From Chloroflexi bacterium 54-19 (GTDB lineage Bacteria > Chloroflexota > Chloroflexia > Chloroheliales > Chloroheliaceae), in NCBI GenBank assembly GCA_001898225.1, contig MKTJ01000036.1, positions 62,001 through 126,000 of the forward strand: a DNA stretch of 64,000 bases, read 5' to 3'. Position numbers and translations under genes: made by a program. Of this stretch, positions 9,717 to 18,306 are shown piece by piece (position 1 is the first letter of the stretch; each line of letters opens with the position of its first letter). The notes beneath the pieces are model-generated. The model made no database searches. It was not told the DNA's origin and saw only the letters and a program-made list of their open reading frames with translations.

Positions 9717-11195
9717 ATGGCCGAACAAGAACCGATTGAACGCAAGCTAAACGAGGAATTACTGTTGTCCGCCCTCGAAGCAGCCCGGCAAGCCGGGGCG
9801 GACTATGCCGAGGTCCGGGGTCTGGCTGAAATCCAGAACGATGTCAGGGTAAAAAACGGCGAAATCAACAAAATGATGACCCGTGAGGACAACGGCTGGG
9901 GTCTAAACGTCCGTATCGGGGCCGGTTGGGGTTTTGCCAGCAGCGCCGAACTGACCGGACAGAGTGTGAAGGAAATAGCCGCCCAGGCGGTCCAACTGGC
10001 AAAAGCCAGCGGGCGGGTCCAACCTAAAAACCAGGCGGCCAGTTACGGACAGCCTTCCAGGGCGACCGGCGAATACCGCAGCCCGGTCCAGATTGACCCC
10101 TTCAAGGTGCCCCCCCGTGAGCAACTCGAAATGCTTTTCTCCGCCGAAGCAAATTTGCGCCGTTTCGGGCGAGTAAAGGTCAGCGAATCTCATTTACAGG
10201 CTTTCCGTTCCTTCAAGTTTTTCGCCAACACCGAGGGTGCCCACCAGCGCCAGTTTATCACCGAGACCGGTGGCGGTCTTTCGGCAATTGCGGTGGAAGG
10301 CCCCTATAGCTACCAGCGCACTTATGGCCGGGGCGGCAATTACGGTCAGGCCGGGTACGAATACATTCTTGATTTGCAACTGGAAGACGAAGCCCTTCGA
10401 GTCGGGGAGGAAGCGCATGAACTGGTTGCCGCCGACCCGGTCCCGGCAGGCCCGACCATGGTCGTCATCGGCTCAAATTTAGCCGCCCTGATGGTCCACG
10501 AAAGTTGCGGTCACCCGACCGAACTTGACCGGGTGCTTGGCAGCGAAAACGCCTTTGCCGGGGGTAGTTTCCTGGAACCCCAGATGCGCGGTAGTTTCCG
10601 TTACGGCTCCCCTGCTGTCAACCTGACCGCCGACGCCACCATTCCCGGCGCCCTAGGAACCTTTGGCTGGGACGATGAAGGCACCCCCGCCAAACGGACG
10701 CCCCTGGTCGAAAACGGTATCTTTACCGGCTATTTATCCTCACGGGATACCGCCGCCGCGATTGGCCTGGAAAGTGGCGGGGCGGCCCGCGCTTCTTCCT
10801 GGTCGCGGGTGCCGATTGTCCGCATGACCAATGTCAGCCTGGAACCGGGTGAAGGAAGCCTGGATAGCCTGATTGGGGAGGTCGAAAACGGCCTTTACCT
10901 GGAAACTCCGTCCAGTTGGAGCCTCGACGACAAACGTATGAATTTTCACTTTAGCGCCGAAATCTGCCGCGAAATTAAAAACGGCAAGCTAGGCAAACTC
11001 TACAAAGGGGCCAGCTTTATGGAACGGACCCCGATTTTCTGGGGTAACGCTTTGAAAGTAGCCGGGCCGGAAGAATGGAAGGTCTGGGGCTTTTTGAGTT
11101 GTGCCAAGGGCGAACCCCTCCAGAGCGCCCACGTTGCTCATGGGGCTTCCCCTGTGCTGGTAAGAGAACTGACCGTGCAGCGGGAGGGCAAATAA
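9717..11195 (+). CDS. tldD: TldD-type metalloprotease subunit
   Basis: This 492-residue protein is the catalytic partner of the TldD/TldE peptidase. The zinc motif HESCGH is at residues 261-266, followed by PTELDRVLG as in TldD. The N-terminal part (EVRGLAEIQNDVRVKNGE) is the usual substrate-tunnel half. The family degrades unfolded small peptides and is known to trim precursors such as microcin B17. It is directly coupled to tldE: the stop is immediately followed by the next start. It could act on peptides from the nearby lanthipeptide locus, but that is only an inference from proximity. Confidence 0.94.
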   Translation: MAEQEPIERKLNEELLLSALEAARQAGADYAEVRGLAEIQNDVRVKNGEINKMMTREDNGWGLNVRIGAGWGFASSAELTGQSVKEIAAQAVQLAKASGRVQPKNQAASYGQPSRATGEYRSPVQIDPFKVPPREQLEMLFSAEANLRRFGRVKVSESHLQAFRSFKFFANTEGAHQRQFITETGGGLSAIAVEGPYSYQRTYGRGGNYGQAGYEYILDLQLEDEALRVGEEAHELVAADPVPAGPTMVVIGSNLAALMVHESCGHPTELDRVLGSENAFAGGSFLEPQMRGSFRYGSPAVNLTADATIPGALGTFGWDDEGTPAKRTPLVENGIFTGYLSSRDTAAAIGLESGGAARASSWSRVPIVRMTNVSLEPGEGSLDSLIGEVENGLYLETPSSWSLDDKRMNFHFSAEICREIKNGKLGKLYKGASFMERTPIFWGNALKVAGPEEWKVWGFLSCAKGEPLQSAHVAHGASPVLVRELTVQREGK

Positions 11196-12662
11196 ATGAG
11201 CGAAGCGCAAGTCGAACACCTGATAGGGCAGGCTGCCGTCCTCAACCGGTTGGAAGATTTCTTGAAACTGGTCCCGGCCCGGACCGGCCACGTCGAACTA
11301 ATCCTCGAACGTGAACAGGTCGCCGTTACCCGTTTCGCCCACAACCGGATTCACCAGAACGTCTCGAACCGGGACGTGCGCCTGTGGGTGCGGGCCAGCG
11401 TGGGAGGTTCGGTCGCGAGCATGGCCTGTAACAACCTTGACGAAAAGGTTGTGAAGGAGACCATCGAGCAAGCCCTGAAAATCGCCCGTCTGATGCCAAA
11501 CCGGCAGCACCCCGGTTTTGCGTCCAGCCCGGATGAAAGCGGCCATAACACCGAACCGGGCAGCGAAGGTTTAACATTTCCCGGCCAGGCCAACCCAGGT
11601 CCGGCGGGGGCGTCTTTTGTCAAGGCGACTGCTTACCAGACCCCTGAAGACCGGGCTAAAACTATTGCCGAATTGGTTGCCCCGGTCCAGGAGGCAGGCC
11701 TGGAAGGTTATGGCACCTATAAAAACGTCCTGACCGAACTTGCCGTCGCCAATACCAACGGGCTGCGTTCCTACGCGGCGGGAACTTCCGGCTACCTCAA
11801 AGGTTTGATTGAGACCGCCGACGGAAAACAGGCCGGGTACGCCGACCAGTTGAGCCGGGATGTTACCACCCTGGACCCGCTGGCCCTGGCCCGGACGGCC
11901 ATCCAGAAATGTTTGTTAAATAAAAACCAGATTGAACTCGGACCCGGCGAATATGAAGCGGTCCTTGAACCTAACACCGTGGCCGACCTGGTCCGATTTA
12001 TGGTCATTCACGGCTGCGGGGCCCAACAACTCCAGGATGGCCGTTCCTTCATGACCGGGCGTTTTGGAGAAAAGGTGACCGGGGCGAATATCAATATCTG
12101 GGAAGACCCGGCCAGCCCCTATGCCATGCCCTTTCCCCTCGATTACGAGGGCCAATATGCGCGGGCCGTCCCGCTGGTGTCAAACGGAAAAGCTGCCGGG
12201 GTCGTCTACGACCGGGTCACCGCTTCCAGGGTGCCTGGGCATGTTTCAACCGGGCAGGCTACGACCCCCTGGAACATCACCAGCGACATTGTGCCTATAC
12301 CTCAGCACATTGTGATGGGTGGCGGCACCGATAAACCCGTGGAAGAACTGGTTAAGAATGTCAAACGCGGCCTGGTCATTACCCGGTTACACTACACCCA
12401 CTGTCCCGACCCTCGCCGGGTGGTCGCCACCGGAACGACCCGCGACGGTACTTTCCTGGTCGAGAATGGCGAGATTGTAGCGGCAGTCAAGAATATGCGC
12501 CTGACTCAGAGCGTTCTCGAACTGCTAGACACGGTCGAGGAATTCGGCCAGAGCAAGACCTGCCAGGACTGGTGGACCGCCAATGGCATGGCAATCACCA
12601 ACTACAACCTGCCAGCCTTGCGGGTGGGACGTTGCGCTTTCACTGGTAACACCACTTTCTAG
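11196..12662 (+). CDS. tldE: TldE/PmbA-type subunit of the TldD/E peptidase
   Basis: This 488-residue homologue of TldD lacks an HExxxH zinc site, as expected for the non-catalytic TldE subunit. Family segments include the N-terminal NRIHQNVSNRDVRLWVRA, the central GPGEYEAVLEPNTVADLVRF, and the C-terminal ITRLHYTHCPDPRRVVATG stretch. It starts at the base after the tldD stop, so the two are translationally coupled, with GGGAGG inside the tldD end as ribosome site. A strong terminator follows. Confidence 0.93.
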   Translation: MSEAQVEHLIGQAAVLNRLEDFLKLVPARTGHVELILEREQVAVTRFAHNRIHQNVSNRDVRLWVRASVGGSVASMACNNLDEKVVKETIEQALKIARLMPNRQHPGFASSPDESGHNTEPGSEGLTFPGQANPGPAGASFVKATAYQTPEDRAKTIAELVAPVQEAGLEGYGTYKNVLTELAVANTNGLRSYAAGTSGYLKGLIETADGKQAGYADQLSRDVTTLDPLALARTAIQKCLLNKNQIELGPGEYEAVLEPNTVADLVRFMVIHGCGAQQLQDGRSFMTGRFGEKVTGANINIWEDPASPYAMPFPLDYEGQYARAVPLVSNGKAAGVVYDRVTASRVPGHVSTGQATTPWNITSDIVPIPQHIVMGGGTDKPVEELVKNVKRGLVITRLHYTHCPDPRRVVATGTTRDGTFLVENGEIVAAVKNMRLTQSVLELLDTVEEFGQSKTCQDWWTANGMAITNYNLPALRVGRCAFTGNTTF

Positions 12663-12677
12663 GCGGATTTTCAAACC

Positions 12678-12721
12678 AAAAAAGCCTTTGACTTTCGCAA
12701 ACTTAGTCAAAGGCTTTTTTT
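12678..12721. terminator. Bidirectional terminator between tldE and the ABC permease gene
   Basis: AAAAAAGCCTTTGACT pairs with AGTCAAAGGCTTTTTT, a 16-bp stem with A and T runs on both sides. It serves tldE on the plus strand and the converging transporter operon on the minus strand. Confidence 0.93.
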
Positions 12722-12732
12722 AGTGATAAAAC

Positions 12733-13650
12733 TTAATCTTTAATAGTGGGGTCGAGGGCATCGCGGAGACCATCACCGAGGAGATTAAAGCCGAGGACAG
12801 CCAGCATAATCGCTAACCCCGGAAAGATGGCAGGCCAGGGGCTTGTCTCCATAAAACCGTAACCGGTAGCAAGCATATTACCCCAGGAAGGCGCGGGGGG
12901 TGGGTTGCCCAGGCCCAGGTAACTTAATGAGGCTTCGGTGAGAATAGCCGCCGCGATAGTCAGGGAAGCCTGGACTATCAACGGGGCCAGGATATTTGGT
13001 AGGATATGCCGGATGGCTATCAACCAGGCCGGGACACCCAGGGCCCTCGCCGCTTCGATATAAAGGAGGTTTTTAACCGAAAGGACCGCACCTCTGGTCA
13101 ACCGCACGAAAACCGGCAGGTTGACGATACCGATTGCCAGGATAACGTTATTCAGGGTTGGGCCTAAAACCGACATAATCGCAATTGCCAGCAAGACCGC
13201 CGGGAAGGCGAATAGAATGTCCATCAGGCTCATCAGGGTGCCATCGAGTTTTCCGCCCTGGTATCCGGCTAAGAGGCCAAGAATGGTTCCGACAATCAGG
13301 GCAATGCCGACCGAAAAGACCCCTACCTGGAAAGAAGCCCCGGCCCCGTAGAGAATTCGACTAAGAATATCGCGACCAAAATCGTCGGTCCCCAACAAAA
13401 AATCTCCGCCGGGAGGAGCCAAACGCTGGCCTGACTTCATATTCATGGCGGTAGGTGACTTTGGAGCCAGTGTTGGACCAAAAATCGCCACGAAGGCAAA
13501 AAGCAACACGATTATCCCGCCAATAATCGCCTGTAAGCTGCGAAAAGTGCGTTTAACTATGCCCTGCCAGTAGCTCTGGGACGCCTTTAACGGTAAAACG
13601 GCGATATTCTGGCCGGTTTCCGCTTCGGGTTGAATAGTTTGACTGCTCAT
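12733..13650 (-). CDS. ABC peptide-type importer, permease (DppC/OppC family)
   Basis: This 305-residue inner-membrane permease has a hydrophobic N-terminal helix after a charged tail, FLLGTDDFGRDILSRILYGA typical of DppC-like subunits, and the BPD_transp_1 core with the EAA-type loop EAARALGVPAWLIAIRHILPN that contacts the ATPase. It is the last gene of a binding protein-permease-permease set, five bases after the first permease. The ATPase subunits are not in this window next to it, so they must be shared or encoded elsewhere. Substrate is probably peptides, by family only. Confidence 0.93.
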   Translation of the reverse strand: MSSQTIQPEAETGQNIAVLPLKASQSYWQGIVKRTFRSLQAIIGGIIVLLFAFVAIFGPTLAPKSPTAMNMKSGQRLAPPGGDFLLGTDDFGRDILSRILYGAGASFQVGVFSVGIALIVGTILGLLAGYQGGKLDGTLMSLMDILFAFPAVLLAIAIMSVLGPTLNNVILAIGIVNLPVFVRLTRGAVLSVKNLLYIEAARALGVPAWLIAIRHILPNILAPLIVQASLTIAAAILTEASLSYLGLGNPPPAPSWGNMLATGYGFMETSPWPAIFPGLAIMLAVLGFNLLGDGLRDALDPTIKD

Positions 13651-13655
13651 AATGT

Positions 13656-14627
13656 TTAAGCCTTCTGCTTACCGGCGCTATCCCCGGCGACTTTGATGCG
13701 CGGGTCAACCAGTCCATAAATTATATCAACCAGTAAATTAACCAGGATAAAAACCAGGGTAAAGACCAGGACAGTCCCCTGGATAACCGGGTAATCGCGG
13801 GTCGAAATAGCGTCGTAGGTGTAGCGGCCTAATCCCGGCAAGGTGAAAATTTGCTCGACAATAACAGCCCCACCCAGCAACCGCCCGACCTGGATACCCG
13901 TAACGGTAATTACCGGGATGAGTGCGTTTTTGAGGCCGTGCATGTAAGTTACCTTCTGGCGGCTCAAACCTTTGGCCCGGGCGGTCCGCATATAGTCCTG
14001 GCCATAAACTTCCAGCAAAGACGACCGGGTAAACCGCATGATGGTTGCTCCGAAGGCTAAACCCAAACTTACCGCCGGAAGAAGCAAATGGCTTAAATTG
14101 TCCCAGGGACTTTCAAAGAAACCCACATAGCCGATGGTTGGGAACCAGCGTAAGGTAAGCGAGAAAAGGAGGACCATCAGGGTCGCCAGCCAGAAACCCG
14201 GCATCGAAATCCCCAGCAAAGCAATCGAGGTTACCAACCCGTCAACGAATTTGCCGCGTTTTTGAGCCGCCAGTACTGCCAGGGGAAGCCCGATAATCAG
14301 GCCGAAAGCCAGTGAAAGTAAGGTCAATTCAAGGGTTATCGGGATTTTTTCGATGATGGAATCAGTAACAGAAAGACCACTTCGAATAGAGGTTCCCAGG
14401 TTACCCTGAAAGGCGTTGACCAACCATTCCACGTACTGGACCGGCCAGGGACGGTCGAGCCCGTAAAGACGCCGTATTTCGTCAACCCGCGTCCCCTCAA
14501 TTTCCGGCCCCAGCATGATCTGCACCGGGTCGCCGGGAATTAACCGGATTAGAGCGAAAGTAAGAAAGCTTACCCCTAATAAAACAGGGATAGCCGAAAG
14601 CAATTTAACTGTAAGATATTTACCCAT
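13656..14627 (-). CDS. ABC peptide-type importer, permease (DppB/OppB family)
   Basis: This permease of about 323 residues starts MGKYLTVKLLSAIPVLLGVS, the usual DppB N-terminus, and has LIRLIPGDPV, several membrane helices and the EAA-type loop TARAKGLSRQKVTYMHGLKNAL. The frame extends to a GTG at 14669, but that codon lies inside a perfect stem-loop (14658-14693); ATG 14627 fits the family start better, although its ribosome site is weak. It forms the membrane channel with the next gene. Confidence 0.92.
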   Translation of the reverse strand: MGKYLTVKLLSAIPVLLGVSFLTFALIRLIPGDPVQIMLGPEIEGTRVDEIRRLYGLDRPWPVQYVEWLVNAFQGNLGTSIRSGLSVTDSIIEKIPITLELTLLSLAFGLIIGLPLAVLAAQKRGKFVDGLVTSIALLGISMPGFWLATLMVLLFSLTLRWFPTIGYVGFFESPWDNLSHLLLPAVSLGLAFGATIMRFTRSSLLEVYGQDYMRTARAKGLSRQKVTYMHGLKNALIPVITVTGIQVGRLLGGAVIVEQIFTLPGLGRYTYDAISTRDYPVIQGTVLVFTLVFILVNLLVDIIYGLVDPRIKVAGDSAGKQKA

Positions 14628-14657
14628 ATTTTTGGCCGGTTCTATAAAAGCAGTTAA

Positions 14658-14693
14658 GGAAAGTGTCACAGCTTTGAGGCCGGGACACTTTCC
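14658..14693 (-). promoter_or_regulatory. Stem-loop between binding-protein and permease genes
   Basis: A perfect 10-bp inverted repeat, GGAAAGTGTC and GACACTTTCC, with a 16-base loop lies in the gap between the two genes. There is no T run in the direction of transcription, so it is more likely an RNA-processing or stabilising hairpin that raises binding-protein mRNA over permease mRNA than a full terminator. Confidence 0.7.
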
Positions 14694-14706
14694 TCGTTAG
14701 CGAAAC

Positions 14707-16449
14707 TTACTTGTTAAGCGAAACGTCGCGGAAACTCAGGTGCGAACCGTTGGGGTAGTGCAGGTATCCGGTCACATATTTTGCCATCGCTTCGTACTGG
14801 TTGGCCGCGTACAGGAAGACCATCGGGGCATCATTCGCCAGGATAGTCTGGGCCTGCTGGTAGAGTTTGGCGCGTTGGGCCTGGTCGCTGATTTCCGAGG
14901 CTTGCTGCACCAACTTGTCATACTCAGGGTTGCTGTAGCTCATGAAGTTGTTGGCTTTGCCGGTAACATAGTTATTGGTGAGTGGGGCATCCGGGTCCAC
15001 GAACCCGCTATAACCGCTGACGCAGGCTTCAAAGTTCTTACCGAGGTAATCCTTCAGGAAGACGCTCCATTCCTCCGAAACAATTTCGAAGTTAATGCCG
15101 ACTGCCTTCAATTGCTCCTGCACCACGATACCGGCGTTACCCAGGAAACTGTAGGTCGGAGTGTTTTTCAGCTTGGCGCTAAAGCCGTTCGGGAAACCCG
15201 CTTCGGCCAGGAGTGATTTGGCTTTGGCAAGGTCTTGCTTGTAAATCGGCTGTTGTAAACCCGGCCAGTAACTCGGCAGATACGGACCCGCGTCGAGCGG
15301 TGTTCCTGCGCCGTTTACAGCCGCGTCCAGCACCTGCTGGCGGTCAACCGCGTAAGCAATTGCCTGGCGGACCTTTACATTGTCAAAAGGTTTCACAGTC
15401 AGGTTGAAGGCCAGGAAGCGGACGTTGTTGTTGGCGTCACCGGTCACGACCAGGTTGCTATCCTTTTTGAAGAGGTCAAGGTCTTTGGCCGGAGCATATT
15501 CGACAAAGTCCACCGCCCCCGTACGGACGGCGGTGCTGCGGGCAGTATCGTCCGGGATGGGGGTGAAAGTGATACCGTCGAGATAAGGGCGGCCCTGGAT
15601 GTAGTAATCAGGGTTTTTGACTACCACAATGCGGGTATTGGGCACATATTCGGTCAATTTGAAAGGACCGGTCCCATCGGCATGTTTTTCGTCGAGCTTG
15701 CCGCCGTTTGCTTCCACGGTCGCTTTGTTGACGATGGCGGTCGTGATGTTATCGGCCAGGACTGAAAGGAACGGCGAGTAAGCGGTTTTCAGCTTGATTA
15801 CAACCGTATAATCGTCAGGGGTCTCCATGCTGGCAATAGGCGCAAGCTGGGCGGCCCTGGGCGAAGCTACCGCCGGGTCTTTAACGCGGTTGAGGGAATA
15901 GACCACGTCAGCCGAGGTAAAAGGCTTTCCACTGTGGAACTTTACACCTTTACGAAGGGTGAAAGTGTAGGTGGTTGGGTCGTTCTGGACGTAGCTGGTC
16001 GCCAGGTCCGGCTGAATTTCCAATTTTTCATTAAATCGCATCAGACCACCATACACGTTTTCCAGCACCCGGTACGAAGCGGTAGCGTTGGTAACGTGCG
16101 GGTCAAAACCAACCGCGTCCTGGGTAACACCCACTTTGAAGATGCCACCCGGTTTGCCGTTCGGGTTATTAAGCGCTGCCGTAGGGGCCGCCGCCGAAGT
16201 GGTGGCAGCAGCGGTAGTTTGGGCAGCACCAGTCGTCCCGGCGGTGGTAGCAGCCGCTGTAGTGGCTGCCGCCGAAGTGGCGGCAGCGGTGGTTTGGGCT
16301 GCGGCAGTCGTGGCCGCCGCGGTAGTCGCCGCAGGTGCCGTGGTGGGCGTGTTGTCACCGCAAGCGGCCAGAATTCCACTTGCCACCAAGGCACCACCGG
16401 TCAGGATGACAAACCGGCGGCGGGAAACCCCGTTTTTATTCTTATCCAT
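14707..16449 (-). CDS. ABC transporter substrate-binding lipoprotein (SBP_bac_5, DppA/OppA family)
   Basis: This 580-residue extracytoplasmic binding protein begins with a twin-arginine/lipoprotein signal: SRRRFVILTGGAL then a lipobox LAAC, so it should be exported and lipid-anchored. Residues about 35-90 are a low-complexity Ala/Thr tether, followed by the SBP_bac_5 fold (GGIFKVG..., YTFTLRKGVKFHSGKPFTSADVVYSL). It should capture peptides for the two permeases encoded downstream. AGGAGGAG lies 11 bases before the ATG. The Ala/Thr DNA region creates long spurious frames on the other strand. Confidence 0.94.
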   Translation of the reverse strand: MDKNKNGVSRRRFVILTGGALVASGILAACGDNTPTTAPAATTAAATTAAAQTTAAATSAAATTAAATTAGTTGAAQTTAAATTSAAAPTAALNNPNGKPGGIFKVGVTQDAVGFDPHVTNATASYRVLENVYGGLMRFNEKLEIQPDLATSYVQNDPTTYTFTLRKGVKFHSGKPFTSADVVYSLNRVKDPAVASPRAAQLAPIASMETPDDYTVVIKLKTAYSPFLSVLADNITTAIVNKATVEANGGKLDEKHADGTGPFKLTEYVPNTRIVVVKNPDYYIQGRPYLDGITFTPIPDDTARSTAVRTGAVDFVEYAPAKDLDLFKKDSNLVVTGDANNNVRFLAFNLTVKPFDNVKVRQAIAYAVDRQQVLDAAVNGAGTPLDAGPYLPSYWPGLQQPIYKQDLAKAKSLLAEAGFPNGFSAKLKNTPTYSFLGNAGIVVQEQLKAVGINFEIVSEEWSVFLKDYLGKNFEACVSGYSGFVDPDAPLTNNYVTGKANNFMSYSNPEYDKLVQQASEISDQAQRAKLYQQAQTILANDAPMVFLYAANQYEAMAKYVTGYLHYPNGSHLSFRDVSLNK

Positions 16450-16680
16450 GGAAATTGCTTCTCCTCCTACTTGGAAATTTGGGCTTGAAAATCGCAGATT
16501 CGTTAAACTTGCGCTGTCTAACTGTGCCTAGGAAATACTGGGAAAATTACTTTTGCCGATTTGGTATTGGGCCGTACCCGGAACAAAGATATATTTCAAC
16601 CCCGGTTTAAATTAGGTTTTTATTTCTTGCTCTATTCCGGTACGAATTAGGTACTTATATAGGCAGACGTTTTTTCGCCC

Positions 16681-17919
16681 TTACGCTGCCAGGTGATTTT
16701 TGATAAACTTGCCGCCCTGCAAGATTACCGGCATAAACCGGCCTTGCTCCTGCAAAAGGTTCAGGTCCGCGAGCGGGTTACCTTCGACTACCAGTAAATC
16801 GGCCAGGTAGCCCGGTTTTATAATCCCTATCTGATCGCTCATATTGAAAAGTTCCGCGTTAGTCATGGTCGCGGCTATAATAACTTCGTGAGGAGTGAGG
16901 ACTTCCGCTTTCAGGGAAAATTCCAGCGATTGGTATTCGTGCATTTCCCCAAGCAGGTCGCTGCCGTGGCCGATTTTGGTCCCGGCTTTTTTGAGGATGT
17001 CGAGGGCTACAAAAGCGGCTTCCCGAACATCATTGACCTTGCGCTGGCTTACTTCCGGGAGACCCATTTCCCGGCCCAGTTTGTCGAGCATCTGGTAAGT
17101 GACCATGGTTGGGACCACGAAAGCCCCTTTCTCGGTGGCGAGTTCGGCGGTAGCCTGGTCAATCAGGTTGGCGTGTTCAATCGAACGGACCCCACATTCG
17201 AGGGCACGCTTGATTGCGCGAGCAGTGTAGGCGTGGGCCATCACATAGGTGCGGGCGGCCTCGGCCTCTTCCACTACTGCTCGGATTTCTTCCAGGGAAT
17301 ACTGGGTATTGGCGACGTGGTCGGTCGGGGAGGCGACTCCACCCGAAGCCATGATTTTTATCTGGGTCGCACCTTTGCGGAGTTCGTCACGGGCGGCCTT
17401 TCGGACCTCGTCCACCCCATCGGCCAGTCGGCTCAGAGACGAATGATTAACACCACACGCACAGCCTTCGTAATTATCATTCTTGCTGCGGCTATCGCCA
17501 TGCCCGCCGGTTTGGCTCAGGGGATGACCGGAGAAAAGGAGGCGTGGCCCTTTGAAAAGACCCAAACGCACCGCCTCGGCCAGACCCCAATCGGCACCAC
17601 CGGCGTCACGGACGGTCGTAAAGCCCCGCAACAACATTTTCTTAAGAAGAACTTTGGATTTTGCGGTTATCAGGGAGGGAGACATGTCTTCCATAATCGC
17701 CAGGTTGGCTTCTACCGCGGTAACGTGGACGTGGGCGTCGGTCAGGCCCGGCATGAGTGTCCGGCCCTGCAAATCAATTTCCAGGGCGTTTTCGGCCTTA
17801 ATGGGCCGGTCGCTAACCTCTTCAATCCGGTCGTCCACCACCAAAACATCAAAACCTTCACGGACTTCAGGGTAAGTACCATCGAGTAATCCGCAGTTGC
17901 GAAACAAAATCTGGCTCAT
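16681..17919 (-). CDS. Metal-dependent amidohydrolase (imidazolonepropionase/prolidase-like)
   Basis: This 412-residue TIM-barrel amidohydrolase has the first metal pair in LTDAHVHVTAVE, a later HAYTARA segment, IEHANLID, and the conserved acid in IGHGSDLLGE. The C-terminus IIKPGYLADLLVVEGNPL is the usual small beta domain of this subfamily, which includes Xaa-Pro dipeptidases. There is no signal peptide. It lies 231 bases upstream of the peptide-binding protein on the same strand, so intracellular hydrolysis of imported dipeptides is plausible. GAAGGGGA precedes the ATG. Confidence 0.88.
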   Translation of the reverse strand: MSQILFRNCGLLDGTYPEVREGFDVLVVDDRIEEVSDRPIKAENALEIDLQGRTLMPGLTDAHVHVTAVEANLAIMEDMSPSLITAKSKVLLKKMLLRGFTTVRDAGGADWGLAEAVRLGLFKGPRLLFSGHPLSQTGGHGDSRSKNDNYEGCACGVNHSSLSRLADGVDEVRKAARDELRKGATQIKIMASGGVASPTDHVANTQYSLEEIRAVVEEAEAARTYVMAHAYTARAIKRALECGVRSIEHANLIDQATAELATEKGAFVVPTMVTYQMLDKLGREMGLPEVSQRKVNDVREAAFVALDILKKAGTKIGHGSDLLGEMHEYQSLEFSLKAEVLTPHEVIIAATMTNAELFNMSDQIGIIKPGYLADLLVVEGNPLADLNLLQEQGRFMPVILQGGKFIKNHLAA

Positions 17920-18306
17920 ATTTCCCCTTCAAGTTAGAATTTGGAAGTTGCGGGTTTAAGGTTGTGAAGTTTGTTTAAAGCAGAAACTATTAACCAACCA
18001 AAAATAAAAAAGGTTACTTAACCCGCGAGCAGCACCTTCCCATTTGAAATGTTTGTATACCGAAAATTTTGTGAGGAAATGGTGCCACCTCACTTTTACT
18101 GAAAGAAAAGTCCTTGAAACTAATTTTATTTACGATTAGCAGAAAAGTTGTAACTTATAGTAGCATTAACTCCAGGGTTTGTCTATACTCACTTAATCCG
18201 CTAAAATACTAAATTTTTAGCCCGCTTATGGACAAAGTGCCTAATTGGGGTAATAATATTATAGATTATTCTAACGAGCTAACCGCTATTTAGAAACTAT
18301 AGAGCG
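17920..18306. promoter_or_regulatory. Divergent intergenic region, 387 bases
   Basis: This AT-rich gap separates the minus-strand amidohydrolase from the plus-strand CapA gene and must hold both promoters. I see a short hairpin (GTGAGG ... CCTCAC, around 18070-18093) but no clear consensus promoter pair, no RNA gene and no small coding frame. Confidence 0.5.

Noticed and set aside
15934..16531. Plus-strand frames rich in Gly, Arg, Ser, Val and Ala
   Set aside because: They are read from the strand opposite the Ala/Thr linker of the substrate-binding protein; the repetitive composition is a by-product.
16888..17889. Plus-strand open frame of 333 codons
   Set aside because: It lies wholly antisense to the amidohydrolase gene, shows no family motif and has no ribosome site; it is a shadow of GC-rich codons.
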